Source: Hydrangea macrophylla (Eukaryota > Streptophyta > Magnoliopsida > Cornales > Hydrangeaceae). From it: 64,000 bases of DNA. Positions 1 to 10,658 of this stretch are shown in pieces. Each line of letters starts with the position of its first letter. Positions within the stretch are counted from its first letter, which is position 1. The stretch lies in NCBI GenBank assembly GCA_033977485.1, contig CM066985.1:75583045-75647044 (forward strand). The letters are read 5' to 3'. The notes below the pieces were generated by a model. That model was not told the DNA's origin and did no database searches. It saw only the letters and a list, made by a program, of their open reading frames with translations. The position numbers and the translations under genes are program-made.

Positions 1-391
1 TTGTATCAATGTTTTAACATCTTTGTGTGCATGAGATCTAATTGATGTAGATCAAGATTACAAGGAGCTCAACAAGGATCAAGTTTGAAGACTTGAAGAT
101 ATTTCATCCTTGATTGAAGTCTAGGACCATCATTGTAAGGCATCTTGATCTCACACTCATAGAGGCTCAAATAAACTCTAAAAGTTAAAGTTTTGGAAAT
201 AAATTTTAAATGGATCATCTTTAAAGCAATGCCCCAACCAATTGGAAAATAATTAGATTTTGAATTTTATATTGTTGGAAAGGTATTTGAATCTAGTTTC
301 CAAAACATCAAACGGATCGAAAATCCGAGTTTTGTAGAGGGAGTTATGGCCTTTTTAGTGGAGATGTGTCAGGCTGTCAAACTGGGAAGGG

Positions 392-513
392 CAGTCGACT
401 GAAGGCCCGATTCAGTCGACTGAAGTGAGCAGAATGCTAACAGAACCCCCTGTAAACACATCTCAGTCGACTGCTTTAAGGGGCAGTCGACTACTTCATG
501 TTCCAGTCGACTG
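392..513 (+). promoter_or_regulatory. Cluster of five CAGTCGACTG-type palindromes in the LTR U3 region
   Basis: Copies start at 392, 413, 464, 484 (last base changed to A) and 504. The block lies about 90-210 bp upstream of the LTR TATA box and is repeated in the 3' LTR at 3792-3913. A 10-bp perfect palindrome repeated upstream of a core promoter looks like a binding-site array, but the binding factor is not known to me. Confidence 0.55.
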
Positions 514-600
514 AATCGACCTGGAAAGGCATAACTGCTAGTTTTTAAAGGGGCTTTTAATTACCAAACATGCCACCAACGGCTATAATCTTCCAAGGCC

Positions 601-608
601 TATAAATA
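601..608 (+). promoter_or_regulatory. LTR TATA box (5' LTR)
   Basis: TATAAATA at the expected place between U3 and the transcribed part of the LTR; the same sequence is at 4001-4008 in the 3' LTR. Confidence 0.6.
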
Positions 609-1237
609 CATGTTTTCCCACACCATTTTATGTTGATCAATCAATTGGAAAACATCTATTTAATCACACAACTCTTTGATTTCTAATCATTCACATTTGA
701 GCCCCAAATTGTGTGAGTTATCAATTTGCTCTAGCTTTCAATTGTAATTCTTTGAGAGAGCAAATTGTAGTGAGCTTTTATTTGTATTTTATACTCACTA
801 AGGAGTTATTGTGTGAGCTTCAAATTGTATTATCCACTCTAGAGAGAGAGAGTTCAATTTGTATTCAAATCAATTTGTAAAGGTTGAGGGATAGTAACCC
901 TTGTGTGCAAAGAAGATGTGTTCTTCTTTGGGAGAGATCATAGGCTCTTGTAACGGTTTGGTGCACACCCGTAAGTGCTCCGGGAAACGGTTTGGTCTAC
1001 ACCCGTAAGTAGATCGGATTAAGGAATCCTCAAGAGGTGTTCTTGAGGGGTGGACGTAGGCCGCGGGGTGCGATTGCCGAACCACTTGAAAAATCGGTTT
1101 GCAAGTTTCTCTTCCCTTCTCTCTTTACATTATTGTTTGTGTTTGTGCTTAATTTGGTACTAAGTTTTCAAAAGGTTAAATTTCCTCTTAAACCTTATTC
1201 ACCCCCCCTCTAAGGTTTCCACTTTTGGGCCAACAAT

Positions 1238-1249
1238 TGGTATCAGAGC
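1238..1249 (+). other. Primer binding site (initiator tRNA-Met)
   Basis: TGGTATCAGAGC, complementary to the 3' end of plant initiator tRNA-Met, begins 2 bases after the LTR end. This fixes the element orientation as plus. Confidence 0.85.
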
Positions 1250-1298
1250 CTCGGCTCTTCTTTTTCAAAAGATTTTTGAAAATTTGAGTTAAGATCAA

Positions 1299-2321
1299 AT
1301 GGAAACCGACTCTTCTTGCATTTATTATTGTGAGGGTCAATCGACATTAAGACCACCATGTTTTAATGGCTCAAACTATGCCTATTGGAAAAATAGAATG
1401 AGAATCTATATGATTTCTCAAGATTTTGATTTATGGCAAATCGTGGTCAAAGGGCCTCATCTACCTACAAAAATTGAAAACGGTTTTTCTATTCCAAAGA
1501 TGGTAGATGAATATAATGATGTCGATAAGAAACTCATAAAAATAAATGCTATGGCAATGGATTTATTATATTGTGGATTAGACCCTAATGAGTACAATAG
1601 AATTTCCTCTTGCGAGTCCGCAAAGGAAATTTGGGATAAACTTGAGGTTGCTCATGAAGGTACTAATCAAGTTAAGAAATCAAAAATAAATCTTCTTGTT
1701 CAAACTTATGAATTGTTTAAAATGTTGCCATATGAATCTATTGGAGATATGTTTTCTCGTTTTACCATTCTTATTAATAACTTGAAAAACCTTGGTAAAG
1801 TTTATACTAATGAAGAAATGATTGAGAAAGTGCTTAGGTCTTTACCAAAGGATTGGCAACCAAAGGTCACGGCGGTTCGTGAAGCAAAGGAGCTTTCAAC
1901 ACTCTCCTTGGAACAACTCATGGGTTCTCTCATAACTCATGAAATGGAATTGGCCGTCTTCGAAAGTGAAGACAAGAAATTAGAAGTGAAAGAGGCCAAA
2001 AGGGGAGACATAGCTTTAAAATCCTCAAGCTCAAAGAAAAAGAAGAAAGATGTTGAGAGTGATGAGGATGAGGAAATGACAAAGATCACCCGAAAATTTG
2101 CAAAGTTTCTAAAGAAAGAAAAATCGGGAAAGAAGTCACCCAAGGAGGAAAAACACAAAAAGAAGACAATCAAAGCCACCAATAGTAGTTTCGAGAGCGA
2201 ATCATCAGACGACAACTCAAATGGTGAAGAAATTGTCAATCTTTGCCTCATGACATTGGAAAGGGCCTCTACTATCACATCGGCAAATGGAGCATCCAAG
2301 AGGCACTTGGACAATGGTTAA
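1299..2321 (+). CDS. Copia-type Gag protein (DUF4219/UBN2 family) of the TR-GAG element
   Basis: An uninterrupted frame of 340 codons starts 49 bases after the primer site. Residues about 19-55 carry the NGSNYAYWKNRM stretch typical of the DUF4219-like N-terminus. Residues about 100-215 match the UBN2 gag core (AKEIWDKLE, FSRFTILINNLKNLG, VLRSLPKDWQPKVTAV). The C-terminus is very rich in Lys, Ser and Glu. The CCHC zinc knuckle of full-length relatives is absent, and the frame stops soon after the acidic NLCLM stretch, so the protein looks cut where pol would normally continue. The intact frame suggests recent function or recent origin. The expected role is assembly of a virus-like particle around element RNA. 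Confidence 0.85.
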   Translation: METDSSCIYYCEGQSTLRPPCFNGSNYAYWKNRMRIYMISQDFDLWQIVVKGPHLPTKIENGFSIPKMVDEYNDVDKKLIKINAMAMDLLYCGLDPNEYNRISSCESAKEIWDKLEVAHEGTNQVKKSKINLLVQTYELFKMLPYESIGDMFSRFTILINNLKNLGKVYTNEEMIEKVLRSLPKDWQPKVTAVREAKELSTLSLEQLMGSLITHEMELAVFESEDKKLEVKEAKRGDIALKSSSSKKKKKDVESDEDEEMTKITRKFAKFLKKEKSGKKSPKEEKHKKKTIKATNSSFESESSDDNSNGEEIVNLCLMTLERASTITSANGASKRHLDNG

Positions 2322-3241
2322 ATCTCTCACCTTAAGCCTAGTAGGAGTAGGTTAGATTAATTTGTTTCAAATCACTTTGATTTTGTTTAGATATGCATAC
2401 TTGATTTTTTATGCATAAATCTTGTTTCATCCACTTATGATTTGGATATGTCTTTACTTATATCATCATGCTCTTGATATTGCTTATTTGAAAAATGATG
2501 ATATGCTTTTGTTTGATTAAACATAGTTTTAAGAATGGTTAGACAAAATGATGTTTTATGAATCATTCAAATGTTTGCTGCTAAATTGTCATTTTTATGA
2601 ACTGCTGAACAAAGCAGTCGACTGGTACCCCGACACAGTCGACTGAGTCAGGTGTGAGGCTTTGAAACTTTTTGATTCTGTCTTAGTCAGTCGACTGAGG
2701 CGTCGACTGGTTTTTGCATCCTTAATCCCTGCCCACTTCCGTCGACTGAGGCGTCGACTGATCCTCTGTTAGCCCCAAATTTCTGAACCCTAATTTGTTC
2801 TTCAGTCGACTGCTCCTGCGATACAGTCGACTGTTTTGATAATTTTTTGTTTATCTTTGATTTTGAGTTCTCCAACTTTATAATTGGTATCTTTTAGGAT
2901 AATGTGCTCTCTTTTCATATCTTTTGGTATCTTTTATCATTGCACATGCTTAGGGGGAGCACTTTCATGTATTCACTTGCTCACATATGGTTATATTTGT
3001 TTATTTTTGGTATCCTTTTGACTTATGATTTGTATGCCTATTGTGAGGGGGAGCTTTATGTTTTATCCCCAAATCTTTTTGATAATGTCAAAGGGGGAGA
3101 AATAGGAGAAGTATTGGGGAGAAGTTATTGGGTAGTTATCATTCATGTTCTTTAACATATGATATCCATTATGAATGATAATATGAAAATGACCAAATGT
3201 GTTTATTTTGGCATATCTTTCATTGGTTGTTTGCCATCATC
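2322..3241 (+). other. Non-coding internal region between gag and the polypurine tract
   Basis: No domain is visible in any frame. It holds a second palindrome cluster at 2615-2833, and several GGGGGAG runs (near 2951, 3047, 3094) resembling extra polypurine tracts. It replaces the pol gene of an autonomous relative. Confidence 0.6.
2615..2833 (+). repeat. Internal cluster of CAGTCGACTG palindromes
   Basis: Full copies lie at 2615, 2636, 2688, 2803 and 2824, with shortened GTCGACTG copies near 2702, 2741 and 2753. It is the same word as in the LTR U3, but 400-650 bp upstream of the 3' LTR. Confidence 0.7.
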
Positions 3242-3255
3242 AAAAAGGGGGAGAT
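3242..3255 (+). other. Polypurine tract of the TR-GAG element
   Basis: AAAAAGGGGGAGAT lies directly before the TG that opens the 3' LTR, the expected position for plus-strand priming. Confidence 0.8.
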
Positions 3256-4637
3256 TGTTAGCCTTAAGGTATATTAAGGCATATTTAATTATGTTTTGAT
3301 GATGTCAAATATGCTATGATAATTACATGATTCATATTGATTCATTCTTTGTTATTATCATAGTCATTTTTATACTCATATATAATCTCATGTATTAATA
3401 TTGTATCAATGTTTTAACATCTTTGTGTGCATGAGATCTAATTGATGTAGATCAAGATTACAAGGAGCTCAACAAGGATCAAGTTTGAAGACTTGAAGAT
3501 ATTTCATCCTTGATTGAAGTCTAGGACCATCATTGTAAGGCATCTTGATCTCACACTCATAGAGGCTCAAATAAACTCTAAAAGTTAAAGTTTTGGAAAT
3601 AAATTTTAAATGGATCATCTTTAAAGCAATGCCCCAACCAATTGGAAAATAATTAGATTTTGAATTTTATATTGTTGGAAAGGTATTTGAATCTAGTTTC
3701 CAAAACATCAAACGGATCGAAAATCCGAGTTTTGTAGAGGGAGTTATGGCCTTTTTAGTGGAGATGTGTCAGGCTGTCAAACTGGGAAGGGCAGTCGACT
3801 GAAGGCCCAATTCAGTCGACTGAAGTGAGAAGAATGCTAACAGAACCCCCTGTAAACACATCTCAGTCGACTGCTTTAAGGGGCAGTCGACTGCTTCATG
3901 TTCCAGTCGACTGAATCGACCTGGAAAGGCATAACGGCTAGTTTTTAAAGGGGCTTTTAATTACCAAACATGCCACCAACGGCTATAATCTTCCAAGGCC
4001 TATAAATACATGTTTTCCCACACCATTTTATGTTGATCAATCAATTGGAAAACATCTATTTAATCACACAACTCTTTGATTTCTAATCATTCACATTTGA
4101 GCCCCAAATTGTGTGAGTTATCAATTTGCTCTAGCTTTCAATTGTAATTCTTTGGGAGAGCAAATTGTAGTGAGCTTTTATTTGTATTTTCTACTCACTA
4201 AGGAGTTATTGTGTGAGCTTCAAATTGTATTATCCACTCTAGAGAGAGAGAGAGTTCAATTTGTATTCAAATCAATTTGTAAAGGTTGAGGGTTAGTAAC
4301 CCTTGTGTGCAAAGAAGAGGTGTTCTTCTTTGGGAGAGATCATAGGCTCTTGTAACGGTTTGGTGCACACCCGTAAGTGCTCCGGGAAACGGTTTGGTCT
4401 ACACCCGTAAGTAGATCGGATTAAGAAATCCTCAAGAGGTGTTCTTGAGGGGTGGACGTAGGCCGCGGGGTGCGATTGCCGAACCACTTGAAAAATCGGT
4501 TTGCAAGTTTCTCTTCCCTTCTCTCTTTACATTATTGTTTGTGTTTGTGCTTAATTTGGTACTAAGTTTTCAAAAGGTTAAATTTCCGCTTAAACCTTAT
4601 TCACCCCCCCTCTAAGGTTTCCACTTTTGGGCCAACA
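3256..4637 (+). repeat. 3' LTR (complete, 1382 bp) of the TR-GAG element
   Basis: Opens TGTTAGCC and ends GGGCCAACA. From 3401 on it matches 1-1235. TATA box at 4001-4008; palindrome cluster at 3792-3913. Confidence 0.9.
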
Positions 4638-5348
4638 ATAGCTACAATTTGAAATTTATATTAATCAGGTGAAGACAAAAGAGTTGTTGGTGCTCGAATT
4701 AGAGATCAGCGAGGGTTTGGTGTGCGCGTTGACTATTTAGAAATGATTTGAGTCAAGATTCAGAATTTATTAGAAATTAAATTTGTTCCGATAATTGGGC
4801 AAAGGAGTGATGACAATAAATTGGGGTCAACCAATATTATTATACAGATGAACGAAAATTGATTAAAAAAAATCGATTTGAGTTTCTGTTTTAGAAATTT
4901 GTGATAAAGCATTGAAAGGAGAGTGATTGAGCTCTGCTCTACAGTAAAATGTGTCAGAATCTCAAAGTCAAGCATGTATTTCGAGTGAAGATAGCTTAAG
5001 GGAATGAGTTCAGGAAAAAAAAAATTGAGTTATGTGATGAGATTTGATTATATAACACGTTAGTAATTGGGTATGCGTCACTACTATTTGCATTTCATTG
5101 CCTATGATGACTTAGTAATTAGTTATACGAGCACCAGTCTTCATGAAGATTGATTTGACATTTAACTACTATCAGGTAAAAGTTTTAACCAAGATACTGA
5201 GGAAGCTGCTTCCAAATAGGAAATGTAAAGCATTCTTTACGATGCGTGGTATAAGGGCAGAATCAATGAAGGTTCGTGGGGTTATTGTGATTAATATTAT
5301 CAACAATCTGAAATTGAATATTTATCGTAGTAAATTTCCTGACGGGGG
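4638..5348 (+). pseudogene. Decayed Ty3/gypsy internal remnant, left piece
   Basis: Sequence between the TR-GAG element and the left flank of the copia element at 5349. It is riddled with stops. The clearest trace is near 5143-5180, where KIDLTFNYYQVKV recalls the gypsy reverse transcriptase stretch [13 protein letters not shown]. With the copia removed it joins 10053-10658 and the gypsy LTR. Family assignment rests mainly on that downstream part. Confidence 0.4.
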
Positions 5349-5837
5349 TGTTGGAATTTTGGGTTTCCTCTTATTTGGGCATTGGGCTTTTTATTTCAAA
5401 AATACAAACAAAGTCATTTACAATGATATGACTAATATCATGTATTAAAAATATGGCCGTTGGAGGCTATTAACTCCTGTATTAAAAATATGGCCGTTGG
5501 AGGCTATTAAATCTGTTTTTAATAAAATGACCGTTGGGTAGTTTGTCTAATATAAATAGTCTTCTATCTTTCATTTTACAAATAGAAAAATTTCTCTCCC
5601 TTTTGTGATTCTTTACAAAAATCATTTTCATTTTTTTGGAGCAATTCTGAGCACTCAAATATACTTCCAATTCGAGTGCATGTTTGGAAGAAACTGATTG
5701 CTGAATCCTGGAGAGCATAGCGCTGTGACCTTGTGCATCGAGTCATTGACTCCGAGGGGCGGAATTATTCTTAAGGACAGTGCTAACGTAGCATGCCTCA
5801 ATCAGTGTCATAGCCGTATCCTTCCAATTTTCCAACA
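5349..5837 (+). repeat. 5' LTR of the old copia element (489 bp)
   Basis: Carries two copies of a roughly 33-bp unit (ATATGGCCGTTGGAGG core) near 5450-5510, against three in the right LTR. Confidence 0.85.
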
Positions 5838-7714
5838 ATCTTAAGAACATCTACTGGATGCTGCTATGATTGTCGCGAATTCGAGATGTTTATCAAAGAG
5901 ACTATTGATTCAGTAATATTATCTCTATTCTATTTACTGTTACAACAATTTTTTGAGACGTTTCTGTCTGAAATGTTCAATCAGTCTCTTTGTCCCTTTG
6001 TTTTTGAGAACTTTCATTTTTAGCGGTAGTATCGTGAAAGATGCATTGTTTTCCCAAACTTCATAATGGCTCTGATATTATATCTATGCAAAACAGTTTA
6101 ACTATGTTCGTAAAATGGGGTCCTTTAAATTGATTTGATTTATTAAAAAAAATTCTAGAAAGTCGTGGTCGGTTGTCTTCAATATATCATTTCCTAATAG
6201 ATACATAGACATATAGAAATTCGGGAACACACTGTACATGTAAATTGTGGATTAATTCTTTTGATGCTTACATGTACTTTTGGCATCAGTTTGCCATCAT
6301 TCAATAAGACATGTACATGGTTCTATGTAAATGGTTTTGTTGTTCTCAGTGGTTAACAAATATAAAATGGATGTCTATTCATTTGCAAAATCATAAATTG
6401 TAATCATATCCATCACTAATGGTCTTTAATGCACACACATATACTTTATGTACATTCATGTACATGCCCAGTATGGGAAATTCTTATGGGAAGATATATT
6501 AATTGGTTTAGTTGTGCCTATCAACCATTTGAGTGTATTGAATAATGGAATTATGCAAAGTTGCACCGGTTAGAAAAGAAAGAAAGATGGAATATTTTTT
6601 AACTAGTCAATTATTGGTGCATATTTATGGAGAGGTGCATCTCTTGTGTACATGTTTGTAAAACAATGTACGGTTTCAAGTCAGACCGTTTTAATTTATA
6701 CAGGGTCGTTACGGTGTTTTGAAAAGAAAAAAAAAAAGAAAAAATATATATATTAGAGTGATAATCTGTATATTCGAAATCTCTTTATTTTGTATCAATT
6801 GAGTACTGGTCTTAATTCATTCGTTGAATTTTGTGTATATTAATGTAACCTTCATTTCAGTTGCAGCCCATGGAAATTTTTGGTTAAACGAATAATATTC
6901 ACTGTCTTGGTTGTCTGAGTGATATGGTATCTCAGTCCATTAAGTCTCTTGTAATAATATTTTGTCCCCTCTATTTTCTGGGGAATACTTTTCTACTTAA
7001 GCATTGGAGGGCCGCACCATATTTGCTGTGAATCTACATGTAACATACAATATATATGTATAGTGCTCAATGTTGTGATGATATATATTTATATATATTG
7101 AGATGAGATTTTATTGGGTATGACATGTTGACATGAACTCGTATACCCTTTTGACCCAATAATTGTAAATAGCGATATTGTAGTCAGCAGAGATCCAATT
7201 GAGTTGTTGTAAATATTTGGGGATAGTTTTACTAAACTACGTGTGTTGTTGTTAATACAGTACCCCACTCTAAAACTTGCAATTACTCTTTTAGCTTTTG
7301 AAAATTCAGATTTAATTATTTTCAAGATTAGGTTATTTGGTTTATGCTAGGATTTTTAATCCTAAGGAAATTGCTAGTAAAGTAGTAGAATATGCCTTTT
7401 TTGAGACATGCGTATAACAATAATGCATGTAGCTTTTAGACATAAATGTCTATGTGACTTCTTGAGTCTATTAATGCTAATTTTTACGAGCATGAATTTT
7501 CTTTTAAAATTGAGAAACCGTTTTTTGTCCTATTTATATAATTGAATATAAAGTGCATGATAAAGATCATGACACATAGTTTGGCCACTAAGGAATAGAA
7601 GGCTAAGTGCTAAATTTTTTATCCATTTACTTTAGAAAGAGATTCATTTTTTTTAAGGATGCTCTTACCACTTTAAGCTTTTTAATATGATGGTTTGATT
7701 GAAAATTAATGTGC

Positions 7715-8060
7715 AGCTACTTTAGTAGCTAAGGGGTTTAAAGAAAATTGTTGACGTTTTGGATATTTATTCTCATGCTATGTCCATTTGAACATATTAG
7801 TTGTTGCTGATATGTATGAGTTAAATATTTATCAAAAGGATGTTAAAACCTTAGTTTTAATGAAGAGTTAGAGAAGAAAATTTATTTGAATAAACCGGAG
7901 GGTTTATAAAATAAAGTGTGTACACTTGTTTATACCCTCTAGCTATATGGTTCGAAAGTGGCACCCAACCAGTGGCATGAAATTTTTTTTTCATCAAACT
8001 ATTATTACAAAATGTTTTAATGTGACAAATGGGATGTATGTGATGATACGGATACATGAG
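7715..8060 (+). pseudogene. Copia reverse transcriptase remnant
   Basis: Across frames one can read LVAKGFKE, then QKDVKT, then NEELEKKIYLNKPEGL, then a broken copy of the YGLKQAPKQWHE stretch (here APNQWHE) and a CDK stretch. This is the order of the copia reverse transcriptase N-terminal half. Stops and frameshifts make it dead. Confidence 0.65.
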
Positions 8061-8523
8061 TATGGTTTTTTTTTTTTTTTAGAGATTGCAAGAAAAACCA
8101 AGTTTTCTTGTCACTTAATTTTGATTTAAAAGATTGGGTGAATTCCTATGTAATTTTATAAATTAAAATTACAAAATCTCTTGTTAATATTTCGTTTGGT
8201 CAATATCACTAGATTGGAGAAGTTATGAGTAAGGAAAACTATTTTCGGAATAGAGTGAGAATTACGGGAAAGTAAATACTCTTCAAGGGAAAATGAAGTG
8301 TTTACTTGATGACTCGCTTAGTACTATTCTTTTGGTACTAGAGAGTTAGAGTTAAATATCACCCCCGTGAAGAAAATTTTAGAAAATGTTGTATATCCGG
8401 AGAATTATTTTGAAAATGTATTGCATACTTCAAATTCGAAAGAATTCAAATTTTGGTTTTTTCAAGACCAGATTTTAGCCAAAATATTTTTTGGGGGGAT
8501 GAAAGTATGTATTTTCAAAAATC

Positions 8524-9000
8524 AGTGATGCAAATTGGATTTCGGATTCAGATAAGACGAATTCAATGAGTGAATTTATTTTTCACTTAGTTGAGGTGCA
8601 GTATCTTGGAAGTCGTCCAAGCAAACTTGCACAACTAAGTCAATGATGGAATATGAGTTTGTAGCTTTTGAGAAAGCTAGTTTTGAGGCTGAGTGGCTTA
8701 AAAGCTTCTTAGCAGATATTCCTATTTGGAGTAAACATTGAGATAGCCAGGCTGTAAAAGGCTGAGCTATGAAAAAGTCCTATAAAGGCAAGAGTAGGCA
8801 TATACGCCTAAGTCATAATATTATGAGACAGCTGTTTGAGATAAAGTTTCTCTTAATTTTGTAAGGCCAGAAGAGAGTTTGGTTGATACTTTAACAGTAC
8901 CACTAGGGAGAAAACTAATGTATGAAACATCGAGGGGAATGGGGCTTATGCCTATAACAAAAATCAACAATGATGGTAACCCAACCTATGTAATTGGAGA
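8524..9000 (+). pseudogene. Copia RNase H remnant
   Basis: SDANWISDSDKTNSMS is followed by WKSSKQTCTTKSMMEYEFVA and EAEWLKSFLADIP, matching the copia RNase H order. After a stop come a trace of the KSRHIR stretch and of the final GMGL tail. At least four in-frame stops are present. Confidence 0.7.
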
Positions 9001-9526
9001 ACCCAAGAAATAGGTTCATATGGGTAATAACAAGTCATTGGTTGATTTGAGATGCACTATAATTTGATTATCTTGTTGCCCATTCCTATGGTGTATAGTG
9101 CAATTGCAATGAGAAAGGTTGAGTTAAACTCTTAATGAATTCCATAGTCCATACTGAATGGATGGTATGTTTAATTGCAATGCATACTTGATGGATTCAC
9201 CTATATAAGTGTGAAAGTGGGCCGCTTTCTATGAAAACGTAGGCAAGTTTTCTAGAGCACTTATGAAAATTCAGGACTGGCGCAGGGCCTAGATGTGCCA
9301 CACCGATTAGAGTTGCTCAAATTCTGAGGAATCAATGTGGGTATAAGATGACTGGTTTACGTTAAGGGATTCTGGTTCATAGAAATTTTATTTCACCAAA
9401 TCCCTGTAAGTCACTTCTTATATTCCTAGGGACTGGTTCATAGCCTTAAAGGCACCAGTTTTGATGCATTGAATTCTCTTGCTCCATTCTTTTATGTGTT
9501 GTTTAAATTTTTGAAATATGGGGGAT

Positions 9527-10052
9527 TGTTGGAATTTTGGGTTTCCTCCTATTTGGGCATTGGGCTTTTTATTTCAAAAATACAAACAAAGTCATTTACA
9601 ATGATATGACTAATATCATGTATTAAAAATATGGCCGTTGGAGGCTATTAACTCCTGTATTCAAAATATGGCCGTTGGAGGCTATTAACTCCTGTATTAA
9701 AAATATGGCCGTTGGAGGCTATTCAATCTGTTTTTAATAAAATGACCGTTGGGTAGTTTGTCTAATATAAACGGTCTTCTATCTTTCATTTTACAAATAG
9801 AAAAATTTCTCTCCCTTCTGTGATTCTTTACAAAAATCATTTTCATTTTTTTGGAGCAATTCCGAGCACTCAAATATACTTCCAATTCGAGTGCACGTTT
9901 AGAAGAAACTGATTGCTGAATCCTGGAGAGCATAGCGCTGTGACCTTGTGCATCGAGTCATTGACTCCGAGGGGCGGAATTATTTTTAAGGACAGTGCTA
10001 ACGTAGCATGCCTCAATCAGTGTCATAGCCGTATCCTTCCAATTTTCCAACA
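9527..10052 (+). repeat. 3' LTR of the old copia element (526 bp)
   Basis: Same sequence as 5349-5837, but longer by one extra copy of the roughly 33-bp internal unit (three copies at about 9627-9725). Confidence 0.85.
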
Positions 10053-10658
10053 GGGGGTAGCCAAAATCAACAAGAATTAGCCATTGTCATATATATGATT
10101 TGTGGACAGGTTGATCCAATCAGATCGTGGTTACAAATTCAAACTGCAGACTTGCTGGGATTAAACAACCTATATGTGAAAAGAATTTGCGAAATTATGT
10201 GGATACTATCACTTGTCTTCTTAGAAAAAAGTAGTCGATTATAAAGAAGTTCTGGAATCTTGCAAGAAGCAATAGAAATGGAACTAAACTTTTGCGAAAT
10301 GTTTTATCACTCGCTGATATTCGGTGGGGAAATATGATAAAGGCAAGTGAGATTTGTTCCAGAATAATTGGGAGAAATGACTATTGTAGGGAGAGATATA
10401 TTCTAGAAGTTTTATCTTCAGAAAAGAGTATAGTTTGACGAACCAAGTGAAATTGAAATTCAAGTACGCCTATTGAAAATATTGAGAAAAATGGGTACCA
10501 ATCGGTTGCGATTCAGATCACATTAGTGAGTATAATGCATGGTATAATCGTGTTGTTGCATATGAACCAGTACAGGTTCGAGGAGAAACGTTTATATCTA
10601 TTTAATTCGTGAAGTGAGAAAAAGTTTGAGGACAAACTTCCTAAAAGGGATGGAGAGA
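10053..10658 (+). pseudogene. Decayed Ty3/gypsy 3' internal remnant, right piece
   Basis: Runs directly into the gypsy LTR at 10659. Just before it, TTTGAGGACAAACTTCC and AAAAGGGATGGAGAGA recall the common plant gypsy ending (FEDKLP-like codons, then a polypurine tract). EPVQVRE near 10570 recalls the pol C-terminus. The rest is unreadable. Confidence 0.5.

Larger units (their letters stand above)
1..1235 (+). repeat. 5' LTR (partial) of the TR-GAG element
   Basis: Near-identical to 3401-4637. It ends in CCAACA just before the primer binding site. It holds a TATA box at 601-608, five GTCGAC-centred palindromes at 392-513, and at about 225-385 a block also found in gypsy LTRs of this window. 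Confidence 0.9.
1..4637 (+). mobile_element. Gag-only non-autonomous LTR retrotransposon (TR-GAG type), 5' end cut by the window
   Basis: The first 1235 bases recur at 3401-4637. Between the copies lie a primer site, one gag reading frame and a polypurine tract, so this is an LTR element lacking its first roughly 145 bases. The internal part is only about 2 kb and holds no protease, integrase, reverse transcriptase or RNase H, so it must depend on proteins supplied by a relative. The gag is of Ty1/copia type. By eye the two LTR copies differ at about 11 positions plus a 2-bp indel, which points to recent insertion. It abuts the gypsy remnant that begins at 4638, and presumably inserted into it. 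The target duplication cannot be checked because the left end is outside. Confidence 0.85.
5349..10052 (+). mobile_element. Old degenerate Ty1/copia element with LTRs and GGGGG target duplication
   Basis: Two direct repeats (5349-5837 and 9527-10052) open TGTTGGAATT and end TTTCCAACA. The flanks are GGGGG at 5344-5348 and 10053-10057. A G-rich polypurine tract (9513-9526) precedes the right repeat, giving plus orientation. Inside, only scraps of reverse transcriptase (about 7715-8060) and RNase H (about 8524-9000) can be read, broken by stops and indels. No clear primer site was seen after the left LTR. It sits inside the gypsy remnant. Confidence 0.85.

Noticed and set aside
392..513. Palindrome array as a CRISPR-like array
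   Set aside because: Plant nuclear DNA, 10-bp palindromes with irregular short spacing and no cas genes.
870..1085. 71-codon minus-strand frame in the TR-GAG LTR (and its copy at 4293-4487)
   Set aside because: Lies wholly within LTR DNA, antisense to the element, with no family motif; a by-product of the repeat.
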